This document shows positions 9,313-18,485 of a stretch of 64,000 nt of DNA, piece after piece. Source of the stretch: an uncultured Trichococcus sp. (GTDB taxonomy: Bacteria > Bacillota > Bacilli > Lactobacillales > Aerococcaceae); the NCBI RefSeq assembly GCF_963667775.1, contig NZ_OY764015.1:2345001-2409000 (forward strand). Direction: 5' to 3'. The stretch's first letter is position 1, and each line of letters opens with the position of its first letter. A program made the translations under genes and the position numbers. The notes below the pieces were generated by a model. That model saw only the letters and a list, made by a program, of their open reading frames with translations. It was not told the DNA's origin and searched no databases.

Positions 9313-10066
9313 CTGCTAACACTTCCTTTGCCAACTCAAGATACACTTCCGCTCCTTTTGAACGGATATCATAGTCAACGATCGATTGCCCGTAGCTTGG
9401 CGCTTCGGATAAACGGACATTACGCGGAATGATTGTCTTGTATACTTTTTCTTTGAAATACTTTTTGACCTCATCCACGACTTCGAAGCCGAGGTTAGTC
9501 CGGGCGTCCAGCATCGTCAATAATACCCCTTCCAATTTCAGGTCCTTATTGAAATGCTTCTGAACCAAGCGGAAGGTGTTCAACAGTTGACTCAGCCCTT
9601 CCAAGGCATAGTATTCGCACTGAACCGGAATCAGAACCGAATCACTGGCGGTGAAGGCATTGATCGTCAAATGACCCAGTGATGGCGGGCAATCGATGAA
9701 GATGAAGTCGTATTCCTCACGCAACGACTGCACTGCCTCATAAAGGCGCGCTTCTCGATGCGGCTGATTCGTCAACTCGATTTCGGCGCCCGCCAATTGG
9801 ATGGTTGCAGGCACGACCCACAAATTTTCCCGTGAGGATTCTCTGATGACATTCTCGATGGGTTCTTGGTTCACTAAAACATCATATATATCTTTTTCAA
9901 CATCTGCTTTTGAAATGCCGAGCCCGCTGGTGGCGTTCCCCTGGGCATCACTATCTATCAATAACACTTTTTTGCCTAAGTAGGCCAAAGAAGCTGCTAA
10001 ATTGACGGTGGTCGTCGTTTTTCCGACGCCGCCTTTCTGATTTGCGACTGCAATAATCCGTGCCAT
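9302..10066 (-). CDS. parA: Chromosome partitioning ATPase ParA (Soj)
   Basis: MinD/ParA-family ATPase that works with ParB in origin segregation and in control of DnaA. The 254 residues include the deviant Walker A KGGVGKTT (10-17), the DSDAQGNATSG stretch (about 39-49) and FIDCPPSLGHLTINA (Walker B). First gene of the parA-parB-DUF951-ychF run. Confidence 0.97.
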   Translation of the reverse strand: MARIIAVANQKGGVGKTTTTVNLAASLAYLGKKVLLIDSDAQGNATSGLGISKADVEKDIYDVLVNQEPIENVIRESSRENLWVVPATIQLAGAEIELTNQPHREARLYEAVQSLREEYDFIFIDCPPSLGHLTINAFTASDSVLIPVQCEYYALEGLSQLLNTFRLVQKHFNKDLKLEGVLLTMLDARTNLGFEVVDEVKKYFKEKVYKTIIPRNVRLSEAPSYGQSIVDYDIRSKGAEVYLELAKEVLADGE

Positions 10067-10381
10067 CTGTTCTCCTCCACTTTCTTTCGTTCATTTGAAG
10101 CTGGTGTGCCGCCGTTCTACTTTTTTGCCTAAAAAAAGAGAAAAAACGATACCTGCGCCTTTTCTCCTACGCATTTCTTCAAAATGAATCATCATTTATC
10201 GCTCAGTATGTCTATTTATAAAAAAGGCTATAACTTTACCAGACTATTGTAACAAAAAAATTTGGAAAAATATAGGATAGATAAAACCGATGTCATAAAA
10301 TCGCTTTATACTCGCATCTTAAACCCAAAAAGCCCGGCCTGCCTGCAAAGAAGCAGACGGTCGGGCTGTTCTTTTTCCGAT
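10067..10381. other. Gap between parA and rsmG
   Basis: No gene is seen. The right end holds the rsmG terminator. An extended -10 (TGTTACAAT, complement, -10 hexamer 10251-10246) is the best candidate for the parA promoter, but its -35 is poor. Confidence 0.5.
10326..10368 (-). terminator. rsmG terminator
   Basis: AGCCCGACCGTCTGC pairs with GCAGGCAGGCCGGGCT (small bulges) on the complement, followed by TTTTTGGGTTT. Confidence 0.85.
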
Positions 10382-11098
10382 TTACAATGGATTTTTGTTC
10401 GGTGTCCCGGCTTTTCTCGGGTAGGTCTTCGGCGTTTCTTTCGTTTTCTTGATCTTCACGATATGGCGTTCGCCTGCATTATTCGGCAGTTCAAAAAAGA
10501 TATCCTCTTCGAGTTTGCCGCCCAGAGTTGCGATGGCGCGCTCTGCATCGTGGAGCTCTTCTTCCGTGCTGGCCGCTTTCATCGCGACAAAAGTCCCGCC
10601 TTTTTTGACCAGCGGCAAACACAGTTCGCTCAGGACACTCAAGCGCGCGACCGCACGTGCCGTCACCACATCGAATTGGGCGCGGAATTTCTTGTTCTGT
10701 CCGAAAGTCTCCGCACGATCATGGAAACAGGAAACCCCCGTCAAACCTAATTCGGCAACCAGAGTCTCCAGGAAAGTGATCCGTTTGTTCAATGAGTCCA
10801 CAATCGTCACCTGCAATTTCGGGAAGGCGATCTTGAGCGGGATGCTCGGGAACCCGGCACCGGCACCCACATCGCAAAGCGTGACTTCCTCTTTGGTGAA
10901 ATCCATGTGGAATCCCAATGAGATGGAGTCATAGAAATGCTTCAGATAGACTTCATCCGGCTCGGTGATGGCTGTCAGGTTGATTTTTTCGTTCCATTCG
11001 CGCAATAGGCGCAAATAAGTTGCGTATTGTTCGAGTTGCGTTTCATTCAAAAGGATCCCTTTTTCGGCAAGGGCCTGGGCAAATTGTTCTGGATTCAT
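10382..11098 (-). CDS. rsmG: 16S rRNA (guanine-N7) methyltransferase RsmG (GidB)
   Basis: SAM-dependent enzyme that methylates G527 of 16S rRNA. The 238-residue product matches the usual family length. It has the SAM-binding motif [26 protein letters not shown] and the [12 protein letters not shown] region. I begin at [10 protein letters not shown] because AAAGGAAAC is 6-8 nt before that ATG; five further upstream codons are in frame but unsupported. Gene order rsmG-parA-parB is classic for Firmicutes. Confidence 0.95.
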   Translation of the reverse strand: MNPEQFAQALAEKGILLNETQLEQYATYLRLLREWNEKINLTAITEPDEVYLKHFYDSISLGFHMDFTKEEVTLCDVGAGAGFPSIPLKIAFPKLQVTIVDSLNKRITFLETLVAELGLTGVSCFHDRAETFGQNKKFRAQFDVVTARAVARLSVLSELCLPLVKKGGTFVAMKAASTEEELHDAERAIATLGGKLEEDIFFELPNNAGERHIVKIKKTKETPKTYPRKAGTPNKNPL

Positions 11099-11228
11099 AA
11101 TGTTTCCTTTCATCGTTGGCTTTGTCTGTTTTTCTACCTCTCTACTTTATCCTGAAAGAGCCTTCTGTACAAGGCATTCTTGCAGTTTCTCCGGTTGTCC
11201 ATCTTTAGCGGCATGCCGATTCGACTTC

Positions 11229-11257
11229 TATAAACACGAACATTACGATGAAGTCAA
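11229..11257 (-). promoter_or_regulatory. rsmG promoter with an embedded PurBox-like site
   Basis: TTGACT (11257-11252) and TTTATA (11234-11229) are 17 nt apart on the complement. On the plus strand AAACACGAACATT (11232-11244) lies in the spacer and -10. It matches the PurBox consensus at 11 of 13 positions. No partner box is found at the 19-nt spacing. Confidence 0.5.
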
Positions 11258-11333
11258 GACACATCAACTTTAAATCCATCGAACATTATCCCGAATAGCC
11301 AAAAAATTCTCCGTCCACTGCGCAATTTGCACA

Positions 11334-11378
11334 AAACACGAACTTTCAATATTAATTTTTTCTAATTTGTTCGCTTTA
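11334..11378. promoter_or_regulatory. PurBox pair upstream of the ABC transporter operon
   Basis: AAACACGAACTTT (11334-11346; 11 of 13 to AWWWCCGAACWWT) faces TTTGTTCGCTTTA (11366-11378; 10 of 13 to the inverted form) with 19 nt between. The pair ends 3 nt before the -35 of the promoter below. Same geometry as at purE, purC and guaB. Suggests PurR control of the transporter/deaminase genes. Confidence 0.65.
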
Positions 11379-11381
11379 TCC

Positions 11382-11410
11382 TTGAATTAAAGTGATCGGT
11401 TCTATATAAT
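11382..11410 (+). promoter_or_regulatory. Promoter of the ABC transporter operon
   Basis: TTGAAT and TATAAT separated by 17 nt, about 110 nt upstream of the first permease gene. Confidence 0.8.
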
Positions 11411-11523
11411 CGGCACTATATTATTTTTCGTTAGTGGCCAGACTATTCCAAACGTCCTTTTTTATGACATCCAAATACGGACAATACAGAAATACTGTTC
11501 ACTAAAGAGGGAGGAATTACTGC

Positions 11524-12363
11524 ATGTCGTCAAAATCGATCCCGTACCTGCTTGCCGCACCGGGATTCATCCTGCTGATCGTCTTTCTCGTGCTGCCGTT
11601 GGTCTCCATTATTTGGCCGACTTTTTTTGATGGCAATCTGACTTTCGCATCCTACAGCGCTTTTTTTCAGGACTCCTATAATGTGAGCATCTTCATGCGT
11701 ACATTACGGATTTCATTGGTCGTCACTTTCTTTTGTGCTCTTTTCGGTGTCCCTGTTGCCTATTATATCGCTCGGGCAGACAAAAAATTCCGCAGCCTGA
11801 TGATGGCATTAGTTCTTTTTCCGCTTCTGACCAACTCGGTTGTCCGCAGTTTTGCCTGGATCAATATCCTTGGGCAAAAAGGAGTCGTCAACAATCTCTT
11901 GCTGGCAACAGGCATCATTGATGCTCCGATTCCGCTGCTTTACAGCGAATTCGCAATCTCGATCGGATCGATCTATCTGTTCTTGCCGCTGATGGTGATC
12001 ACCTTGGTGGGGATCATCGAAAATATCGACACCGAAATCATGGAAGCAGCAGAAACTCTGGGTGCCAATCGTTTGACCGCCTTCCTGAAGGTGATCCTAC
12101 CGTTGAGCGTACCAGGCATCATCGTGGGCAGCATCCTCGTCTTCACAGGCACCTTGACCGCCTATACAACACCGCAACTGCTGGGCGGAAACAAAAACAT
12201 GATGCTATCGACATTCCTCTACCAAAATGCCATGACCTTGGGCAACTGGACGAATGCCAGCGTCATCGCACTGATCATGATCGTGACGACTCTGATCGTC
12301 ATGAAAATCTTTAATCTGATTGCATCCGTAATCGATAAGCGAGGTGAAGAACAACATGCGTAA
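11524..12363 (+). CDS. ABC transporter permease, PotB family
   Basis: First of two membrane subunits of an importer of the spermidine/putrescine-type family. The 279-residue protein has six predicted membrane helices and the permease EAA loop (EAAETLGANRLTAFLKVILP, about 177-196) that contacts the ATPase. A GAGGGAGGAAT ribosome-binding site precedes the ATG. It overlaps the next permease by 8 nt. Family membership usually implies polyamines, but the PurBox pair upstream and the two purine deaminase genes downstream suggest a purine base or nucleoside as substrate (inference). Confidence 0.9.
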   Translation: MSSKSIPYLLAAPGFILLIVFLVLPLVSIIWPTFFDGNLTFASYSAFFQDSYNVSIFMRTLRISLVVTFFCALFGVPVAYYIARADKKFRSLMMALVLFPLLTNSVVRSFAWINILGQKGVVNNLLLATGIIDAPIPLLYSEFAISIGSIYLFLPLMVITLVGIIENIDTEIMEAAETLGANRLTAFLKVILPLSVPGIIVGSILVFTGTLTAYTTPQLLGGNKNMMLSTFLYQNAMTLGNWTNASVIALIMIVTTLIVMKIFNLIASVIDKRGEEQHA

Positions 12364-13135
12364 AGAAAAGGGTCTTACATTCTTTGTTTCGCTGGTCTAT
12401 GCCTTCCTGTTCATCCCTTTATTCATCATCGTGGTCACTTCTTTCGGCGAGAACCCGACCATCCAATTCCCGATTGAAGGCTTTTCTTTCAAATGGTATG
12501 CAAATGTATTCGAAAATGCCGCTTTTGCGGACAGCTTCCTGTTGAGCCTGCAGATTTCCTTCTCTGCCACCATACTGGCGCTACTGGTCGGAGTTCCCGC
12601 ATCTTATGCACTATCCCGCAATAACTTCATGGGCCGTGAGTGGTTGAAAAGCTTCTTCCTTTCGCCGACCATCATACCCGGTGTCGTTGTCGGCTACTCG
12701 TTGTTCCAGTTCATTGTCATCACCCTGCAGTTGCCTGTTTTCCAAGGGCTGTTGTTGGGACACTTTCTGGTCAGCCTACCCTACATCATCCGCGTCGTAG
12801 GAGGCAGTCTGGAACAGTTGGATTTCTCCATCGAAGAAGCAGCTTGGACATTAGGCAGCACGAAAGCGGGCGCCTTTTTCAAAGTAATTTTGCCGAACAT
12901 CACATCAGGCATATTCGCTTCATTCATGTTGGCATTCATCAATTCCTTCAACAATATTCCTGTTTCTCAGTTTTTGTCAGGTCCTGGGATTTCGACATTA
13001 CCGACTACTTTGATGAGTTACGTTGAATACAACTATGATCCCACCGTCTCGGCGCTCTCCGTACTTCTGATGCTGGCAACTATCTTGTTGATGTATCTGA
13101 TCGAAAAGACGCTCGGACTGTCCTCGATTACCTGA
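12356..13135 (+). CDS. ABC transporter permease, PotC family
   Basis: Second membrane subunit of the same importer; 259 residues, six predicted membrane helices, EAA loop EEAAWTLGSTKAGAFFKVIL in the C-terminal half. GAGGTG lies 9 nt before the chosen ATG; an upstream in-frame GTG is part of that ribosome-binding site and is less likely. The overlap with the preceding permease implies coupled translation. Confidence 0.9.
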   Translation: MRKEKGLTFFVSLVYAFLFIPLFIIVVTSFGENPTIQFPIEGFSFKWYANVFENAAFADSFLLSLQISFSATILALLVGVPASYALSRNNFMGREWLKSFFLSPTIIPGVVVGYSLFQFIVITLQLPVFQGLLLGHFLVSLPYIIRVVGGSLEQLDFSIEEAAWTLGSTKAGAFFKVILPNITSGIFASFMLAFINSFNNIPVSQFLSGPGISTLPTTLMSYVEYNYDPTVSALSVLLMLATILLMYLIEKTLGLSSIT

Positions 13136-13167
13136 TTTTTCAAACTATAAAGGAGGAACATGCATAA

Positions 13168-14205
13168 ATGGCTTTTGTTGATTTAAATGATATCCGCGTC
13201 AGTTATGACGGGAAAAACGATATTCTGAAAGATTTGAACCTCGCGATGGAGAAAGGTGAACTGGTTTCCTTATTGGGGCCATCCGGTTGCGGAAAAACGA
13301 CTACCCTACGCGTCATTGCAGGGCTGATTGAACCTAATGACGGCAATTTTACAGTCGATGGTACCAACTTGACGAAAGTCCCGGTGCACAAACGGAATTT
13401 CGGGATGGTATTCCAGTCCTATGCGCTTTTTCCGCATTTGACCATCCGTGAAAATGTCGGCTTCGGCTTGAAGCTGCGGAAAGAAAAAAAAGAACAGATC
13501 GATCAAAAAGTTGCAGCAATGCTGGAAGTCACCGGCTTGGCCGAGTTTGCCGAACGCTATCCGAAGCAATTATCCGGAGGACAACGCCAACGTGTCGCCT
13601 TGGCGCGGGCACTGGTCATCGAGCCTAAGTTGCTGTTGCTGGATGAACCGTTGAGTAACCTTGATGCAAAACTGCGCATCTCCATGCGTATCGAAATCAA
13701 ACGAATCCAGCGTCAACTGGGGATAACGACCGTATTCGTCACACATGACCAAGAGGAGTGCTTCTCCATTTCGGACAAAGTCGCTGTCATGAACAAAGGC
13801 ATCATCGAACAGTTCGCTTCCCCCGAAGAGATCTACAGCAATCCGAGCACTGAATTTGTCGCACGTTTCATCGGATTCGAAAACTTTATCGCGCTTACTG
13901 CAACAGAGGCACAAACATTCACTGCAGCGGACGGCTCTTCGTTCAGCACAACCCGCTCGACTGACCGCAAAGAAGTCACCGGCACCATACGTCCGGACGA
14001 CATTATCCTAAAAACCATTGCGGAACAATCCGGAAATACGATAGCGGGAACCGTTCTGGTCCGTACATTCCTGGGCAAGAGCTACCAATACGAAGTGGAA
14101 ACGCCACTAGGAAAACTGCTGGTGAACGGAACCAATGAAGCCGCTCATCAAGCTGGCGACAAGGTACATCTGTTCCTGCCGCCCTCAAAAATTGTTTTAG
14201 TGTAA
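13168..14205 (+). CDS. ABC transporter ATP-binding protein, PotA family
   Basis: Energises the importer. The 345 residues include Walker A GPSGCGKTT (37-45), signature LSGGQRQR (135-142), Walker B LLLLDEP (155-161) and the H-loop TVFVTHD. A C-terminal TOBE domain (about 265-345, TGTIRPDDIIL onwards) is typical of PotA/MalK-type subunits. AGGAGGAA precedes the start. Confidence 0.93.
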   Translation: MAFVDLNDIRVSYDGKNDILKDLNLAMEKGELVSLLGPSGCGKTTTLRVIAGLIEPNDGNFTVDGTNLTKVPVHKRNFGMVFQSYALFPHLTIRENVGFGLKLRKEKKEQIDQKVAAMLEVTGLAEFAERYPKQLSGGQRQRVALARALVIEPKLLLLDEPLSNLDAKLRISMRIEIKRIQRQLGITTVFVTHDQEECFSISDKVAVMNKGIIEQFASPEEIYSNPSTEFVARFIGFENFIALTATEAQTFTAADGSSFSTTRSTDRKEVTGTIRPDDIILKTIAEQSGNTIAGTVLVRTFLGKSYQYEVETPLGKLLVNGTNEAAHQAGDKVHLFLPPSKIVLV

Positions 14206-14237
14206 TAACAAAAAAATAGAAAAAGGGGTTTTATCAA

Positions 14238-15311
14238 ATGAAAAATTGGAAATGGATCAGCCTATCTTTAGCAAGTACAGCACTTTTGGCAGCCTGCGGA
14301 AATGGTGGCAGCACAGCGGACAGCTCGGCTGAAGCCGGATCGGAAACAAGCAGCGAATTGACTGTTTCGACCTTCGCGATCGGGGAAGATGTCATCCGCG
14401 CGGATGTTTTCGCCCCATTTGAGGAAGAAAACGGCATTACCATCGTTGCCGAAGTCGGAAACAGCAGCGAGCGCTTCACGAAATTCCAAAATAACCCGAA
14501 CAATACGATCGATGTGATCGAATTGTCCCAAGCCAATGCAGCATCCGGCGTTTCCGAGGGCCTTTTCGAGCCATTGGATGAAACAAAAGTACCGAATATC
14601 GCGAACCTGATCGACAGCGCCAAAGGATTGACGGAAGATGGATCCGGTCCTGCCTACACCATCAACAGCATCGGCATCATCTATGATGAGGCAGCCGCTG
14701 GCATGACAATCGACGAATGGTCTGACCTTTGGGATCCGTCTTTAGCAGGAAAAATCTCCATCCCTGACATCACAACGACTTTCGGGCCAGCTATGATCCA
14801 CGTAGCGAGCGACTTCAAAGGAACGGACATCACAACCGATAATGGAACAGCCGCATTCGAAGCTTTGACTGAACTGAAACCGAATATCGTCAAAACCTAT
14901 ACAAAATCTTCTGACTTGGCAAACATGTTCCAATCAGGTGAAATTGTGGCGGCAGTCGTTGGTGATTTCGCTTATCCGATCATTTCAGGCTCAAATCCGG
15001 ATGTACAATACGTCGTCCCTGAATCAGGCACATACGCTAACTTCAACACATTGAATGTCAACAAAAACTCCGAAAACAAAGAATTGGCTTATGCCTACAT
15101 CAACTGGAAGTTGAGCAAGGAACTGCAAGAAGTGACTGCCATCTCGTTGAACGAAGCACCAACAAACAAAGAAGTCGTTTTGGATGAAGCAACAGCAGCG
15201 AACAAAACCTACGGCGCTGTTGCCGAGCGCGCAAAAGCGATCGATTTCACCTTCGTGAACGAAAACTACGCAGCTTGGATCGCAGAATGGAACAAGACGC
15301 TGAATCAATAA
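14238..15311 (+). CDS. Substrate-binding lipoprotein of the ABC transporter (PotD family)
   Basis: Extracellular receptor anchored by lipid. The 357-residue protein has a signal peptide with lipobox LLAAC (modified C20) and a Ser/Ala/Glu-rich linker. The type 1 periplasmic-binding fold includes ELTVSTFAIGEDVIRADVFAPFE, later YTINSIGIIYDE and SGEIVAAVVGDFAY. It is last of the four transporter genes and is followed by a strong hairpin. The substrate is not known; context argues for a purine-related compound rather than a polyamine. Confidence 0.9.
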   Translation: MKNWKWISLSLASTALLAACGNGGSTADSSAEAGSETSSELTVSTFAIGEDVIRADVFAPFEEENGITIVAEVGNSSERFTKFQNNPNNTIDVIELSQANAASGVSEGLFEPLDETKVPNIANLIDSAKGLTEDGSGPAYTINSIGIIYDEAAAGMTIDEWSDLWDPSLAGKISIPDITTTFGPAMIHVASDFKGTDITTDNGTAAFEALTELKPNIVKTYTKSSDLANMFQSGEIVAAVVGDFAYPIISGSNPDVQYVVPESGTYANFNTLNVNKNSENKELAYAYINWKLSKELQEVTAISLNEAPTNKEVVLDEATAANKTYGAVAERAKAIDFTFVNENYAAWIAEWNKTLNQ

Positions 15312-15319
15312 GCAATGCC

Positions 15320-15346
15320 AAAAGCCACGGCGCAGCCGTGGCTTTT
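15320..15346 (+). terminator. Hairpin terminator after the binding protein
   Basis: AAAAGCCACGGC and GCCGTGGCTTTT form a perfect stem around GCA. The T-run is short, so read-through into the adenine deaminase gene is plausible. A TATAAT at 15363-15368 could give a separate start but lacks a clear -35. Confidence 0.75.
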
Positions 15347-15396
15347 CCTGTATCCCTTAATCTATAATAGTGAAAAGACCATTTTAGGAGGCCCTT

Positions 15397-17109
15397 ATGC
15401 AAATCGACCTAATCATCGCAAACGCGAAAGTCTTCAACAGTTTCCTGAAGACTTTCGAACGAAAAAACATCGCCATCGCGGGTGAAAGATTCTATTATAT
15501 CAGCACGGAAGACCTTCAGTCGTTGCAACCGAAAGAAACGGTGGATGCGTCCGGGCAATATGTGATCCCCGGATTGATCGACATCCATATGCACATCGAA
15601 AGTTCCATGATCCCCCCATCCCTTTTCTCGGGGGCAGCACTGTCTTATGGTGTCACCACTGTTGTTGCCGATGCTCATGAGATAACCAATGTTTTTGGCT
15701 TGGAAGGCATGGAGGCTTTTCTGGCGGAAGATACCGCACTTGACATCTACTACGCGATTCCGTCATCTGTTCCGTCCACCACGCCCGAATTGGAGACCAC
15801 AGGCGGGTTCATCGGAGTGAAAGAAGTGAGCAGCCTCTTGGATAATCCGCGTGTCATCGCCCTTGGGGAAGCCATGAATTTCAAAGGCATCACCAGCGAA
15901 CCGGATTCTCTGATCCGTCAGATTCTCAGGGAAACGCAGCTAAAGAAACCGTTTATGCCGCTGGAAGGTCATGTTCCGCGCGTTTCCGGAGTCGACTTGG
16001 CAAAATTCATGTATGCCGGCATCACTGCGGATCACACCCACCAAAGCCCTGAATCAATCTATGAAAAAATCAGCAACGGCATGTTTCTGGAGTTCCAGAA
16101 GAAATCCATCCTCCCTGAAAACATGGCTGTCCTTGAGAAGTACGATTTCTATGAATATGCAGCGATCATAACCGATGATATCATGGCGGATGACCTGCTG
16201 GATGGCCATCTGGATGCCAATGTCCGCGCCGCCATCGCAGCCGGTATGCCGATCGAACAGGCCATTTACTGCACGACCTATACACCAGCCAGGCGTATGG
16301 GCTTTCAGGACCGCGGCGCCATCGTTGCCGGCTTCAAAGCAGATTTCATTCTGTTGGATGATCTGGAGACACTTGAGATCAATGCGGTCTATAAAAACGG
16401 AAAGCTGGTGCATACAAAAGGTGCGGCTATGGCTTATCCTGCCGAAAAGCCGACTTTTCCGGCGCACTTCTATGACTCCGTCCGCTGCCGCAACTTGACT
16501 GCCGATGATCTGCGGATCCCGGTGGCAACAACGGATACCTCAGTCATCTGTAACGTCATCCAGATCCAACCAGTCGGTACTTTCACCGAACCGGTCCAAC
16601 GTGAAATTCCGGTGAAAGACGGCTTCCTGGACTGGGAGAACAGCGGATTGGCGCTTATCGTTGTGATGGAGCGCTACGGAAAAAACGGAAATATCGGCTT
16701 CGGATTGGTCGAAAATGCGTTGACGCAAAAAGGCGCAGTCGCAACGACCTGGGCGCATGATCACCATAACCTGATGGTGATGGGAACCGATGCAGCGGAT
16801 ATGCTTGCCGCCCAACAAGAACTCCTTTCCCTGCATGGCGGCTATATCGTTGTTCAGGACGGAACTATTCTCGGATCCTGTCCGCTCCCGATCGGCGGCA
16901 TCCTGAGTGATGTCCCGGTTCAGACATTGGGCCACCAACTTCACGCTGTCCGTTCCGCCATGGTTTCCTTGGGATACCGGAACGGCAATGAAATCATGAG
17001 CTTCTCGACCTTATCTTTACCGGTGTCACCGGCCATCAAAATAACTGATTACGGCATGATGGATGTGCATACCCATGCAACCATCCCGTTGATTGCGAGG
17101 GAAAAATGA
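15397..17109 (+). CDS. ade: Adenine deaminase
   Basis: Metal-dependent amidohydrolase converting adenine to hypoxanthine and ammonia. The 570 residues match the usual ade length. Metal-binding HMH is in IDIHMHIESS (H64, H66), followed by VADAHEI, the HVPRVSG and TADHTHQSPE regions, and the C-terminal domain with TTWAHDHHNLMVMG, all typical of Ade rather than adenosine deaminase. GGAGG lies 8 nt before the ATG. The last codons overlap the next gene's start as ATGA. Hypoxanthine can enter IMP by salvage, fitting the PurBox control of the upstream operon. Confidence 0.95.
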   Translation: MQIDLIIANAKVFNSFLKTFERKNIAIAGERFYYISTEDLQSLQPKETVDASGQYVIPGLIDIHMHIESSMIPPSLFSGAALSYGVTTVVADAHEITNVFGLEGMEAFLAEDTALDIYYAIPSSVPSTTPELETTGGFIGVKEVSSLLDNPRVIALGEAMNFKGITSEPDSLIRQILRETQLKKPFMPLEGHVPRVSGVDLAKFMYAGITADHTHQSPESIYEKISNGMFLEFQKKSILPENMAVLEKYDFYEYAAIITDDIMADDLLDGHLDANVRAAIAAGMPIEQAIYCTTYTPARRMGFQDRGAIVAGFKADFILLDDLETLEINAVYKNGKLVHTKGAAMAYPAEKPTFPAHFYDSVRCRNLTADDLRIPVATTDTSVICNVIQIQPVGTFTEPVQREIPVKDGFLDWENSGLALIVVMERYGKNGNIGFGLVENALTQKGAVATTWAHDHHNLMVMGTDAADMLAAQQELLSLHGGYIVVQDGTILGSCPLPIGGILSDVPVQTLGHQLHAVRSAMVSLGYRNGNEIMSFSTLSLPVSPAIKITDYGMMDVHTHATIPLIAREK

Positions 17110-18434
17110 GAACACTGATCACAAATGTTACTGCGCTGACGATGAACACGGAGTATGATGTCTTCGAAAAGGGCTTCATCCTTTTCGAAGATGACCGCAT
17201 ACTTGCTGTTGGACCGGCTGAACAGCAGCCGGATACTGGCTATGATCGGATGATTGATGGAAGGAATGCCATCGCCATGCCCGGCATGGTGAACACCCAC
17301 ACCCATATCGGCATGATTCCCTTCCGCTCCCTCGGCGACGACACTCCGGATCGGTTGCGCCGGTTCCTCTTCCCTTTGGAAAAAGCCTGCATGACCAAAG
17401 AATTGGCATACCATAGCGGCAAGTACGCCATCGCCGAGATGCAGTTGGCGGGCGTGACCACCTTCATGGATATGTATTATTTTGAAGATGAACTGGCACA
17501 GGCAGCGGATGAAATGCAGGCGCGGGCCATCCTGGGGGAAACGGTCATCGACTTCGCTACTTGCGACACAAGCGATCCGCACGGCGGCTTGAGTTACGCG
17601 GAAACGTTCATCCCGAAATGGCTCGACCACGAGTTGATTACGCCTGCCATCGCGCCGCATGCCCCCAACACGAACAGCCCGCAAGCCTTGCAAGAAGCGG
17701 CTGCCATCGCGGAAAAATACGGAGTTCCGATCAGTTTGCATCTGAGTGAAATGGACTATGAAATCCGCCACTTTCAGGAAGAGTATGGAAAAACACCGGT
17801 AGCCTTTCTGGCTGACTTGGGTGTGTTGAGTGAGCGGCTCATCGCCGCCCACTGCATCCATGTCACACCCGAAGATATCGCCTTATTGAAGCGATATGAC
17901 GTAGCAGTCGCTCACTGCATCGGGGCGAATACGAAATCCGCCAAAGGGGTTGCACCTGTGAAAGCCATGCTGGAGGCAGGCATCCGGGTCGGCCTGGGAA
18001 CGGACGGTCCAAGCAGCGGGAACACATTGGATCTGTTTACCCAAATGCGCATGTTCGCGAATTTCCACAAAACCCATCTTCAGGATCGCGCAGCCTTCCC
18101 GGCGCGGGATATCGTCCGCCTGGCAACACTCGGAGGCGCCGAAGTGTTGGGATTGGCCGACAAAACCGGCTCGCTGGAAGCAGGAAAAAAGGCTGATATC
18201 GTCCTCGTCGAAACGGACTCCGCAAATATGTTCCCGATATTCGATCCATACGCTGTATTGGTTTATTCCGCAAATGCCGGGAATGTATCGGATGTCTTCA
18301 TCAATGGGGTTCCCATCGTTTCCGGCAAACGGTTGCTCACACAAGACCTGGCCGCTTTGAGGACTGCTTTGGCATCCGAAATGCAAGACTTCATCAAGCA
18401 AGCAGAACGAAATGAAAAAAAGACAATCCTATGA
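17106..18434 (+). CDS. Amidohydrolase of the MTA/SAH deaminase family
   Basis: Deaminates an adenine-bearing nucleoside in related proteins (5'-methylthioadenosine, S-adenosylhomocysteine or adenosine). The 442-residue protein has metal ligands in PGMVNTHTHIGM (H65, H67), then PISLHLSEM, ERLIAAHCIHV and the catalytic Asp in GLGTDGPSS. An ALGGAEVLG/GSLEAGKKADIVL tail is shared with MtaD/SsnA/guanine deaminase relatives. Translation is coupled to ade through an ATGA overlap. Which substrate it prefers cannot be read from sequence; guanine deaminase is less likely because the motif spacing resembles MTA/SAH deaminase. Confidence 0.85.
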   Translation: MRTLITNVTALTMNTEYDVFEKGFILFEDDRILAVGPAEQQPDTGYDRMIDGRNAIAMPGMVNTHTHIGMIPFRSLGDDTPDRLRRFLFPLEKACMTKELAYHSGKYAIAEMQLAGVTTFMDMYYFEDELAQAADEMQARAILGETVIDFATCDTSDPHGGLSYAETFIPKWLDHELITPAIAPHAPNTNSPQALQEAAAIAEKYGVPISLHLSEMDYEIRHFQEEYGKTPVAFLADLGVLSERLIAAHCIHVTPEDIALLKRYDVAVAHCIGANTKSAKGVAPVKAMLEAGIRVGLGTDGPSSGNTLDLFTQMRMFANFHKTHLQDRAAFPARDIVRLATLGGAEVLGLADKTGSLEAGKKADIVLVETDSANMFPIFDPYAVLVYSANAGNVSDVFINGVPIVSGKRLLTQDLAALRTALASEMQDFIKQAERNEKKTIL

Positions 18435-18437
18435 TCG

Positions 18438-18479
18438 TCAAAAAGCCGCTGTCCCGAATAAAGGACAGCGGCTTTTTCA
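18438..18479. terminator. Bidirectional terminator
   Basis: AAAAAGCCGCTGTCC (18440-18454) pairs perfectly with GGACAGCGGCTTTTT (18463-18477). It serves the deaminase gene on the plus strand and the HAD gene on the minus strand. Confidence 0.92.
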
Positions 18480-18485
18480 ATCTAT

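Noticed and set aside
11524-15311. Straightforward potABCD polyamine uptake operon
   Set aside because: Family similarity alone does not set the substrate; the regulatory site and downstream purine deaminases argue against giving pot gene names.
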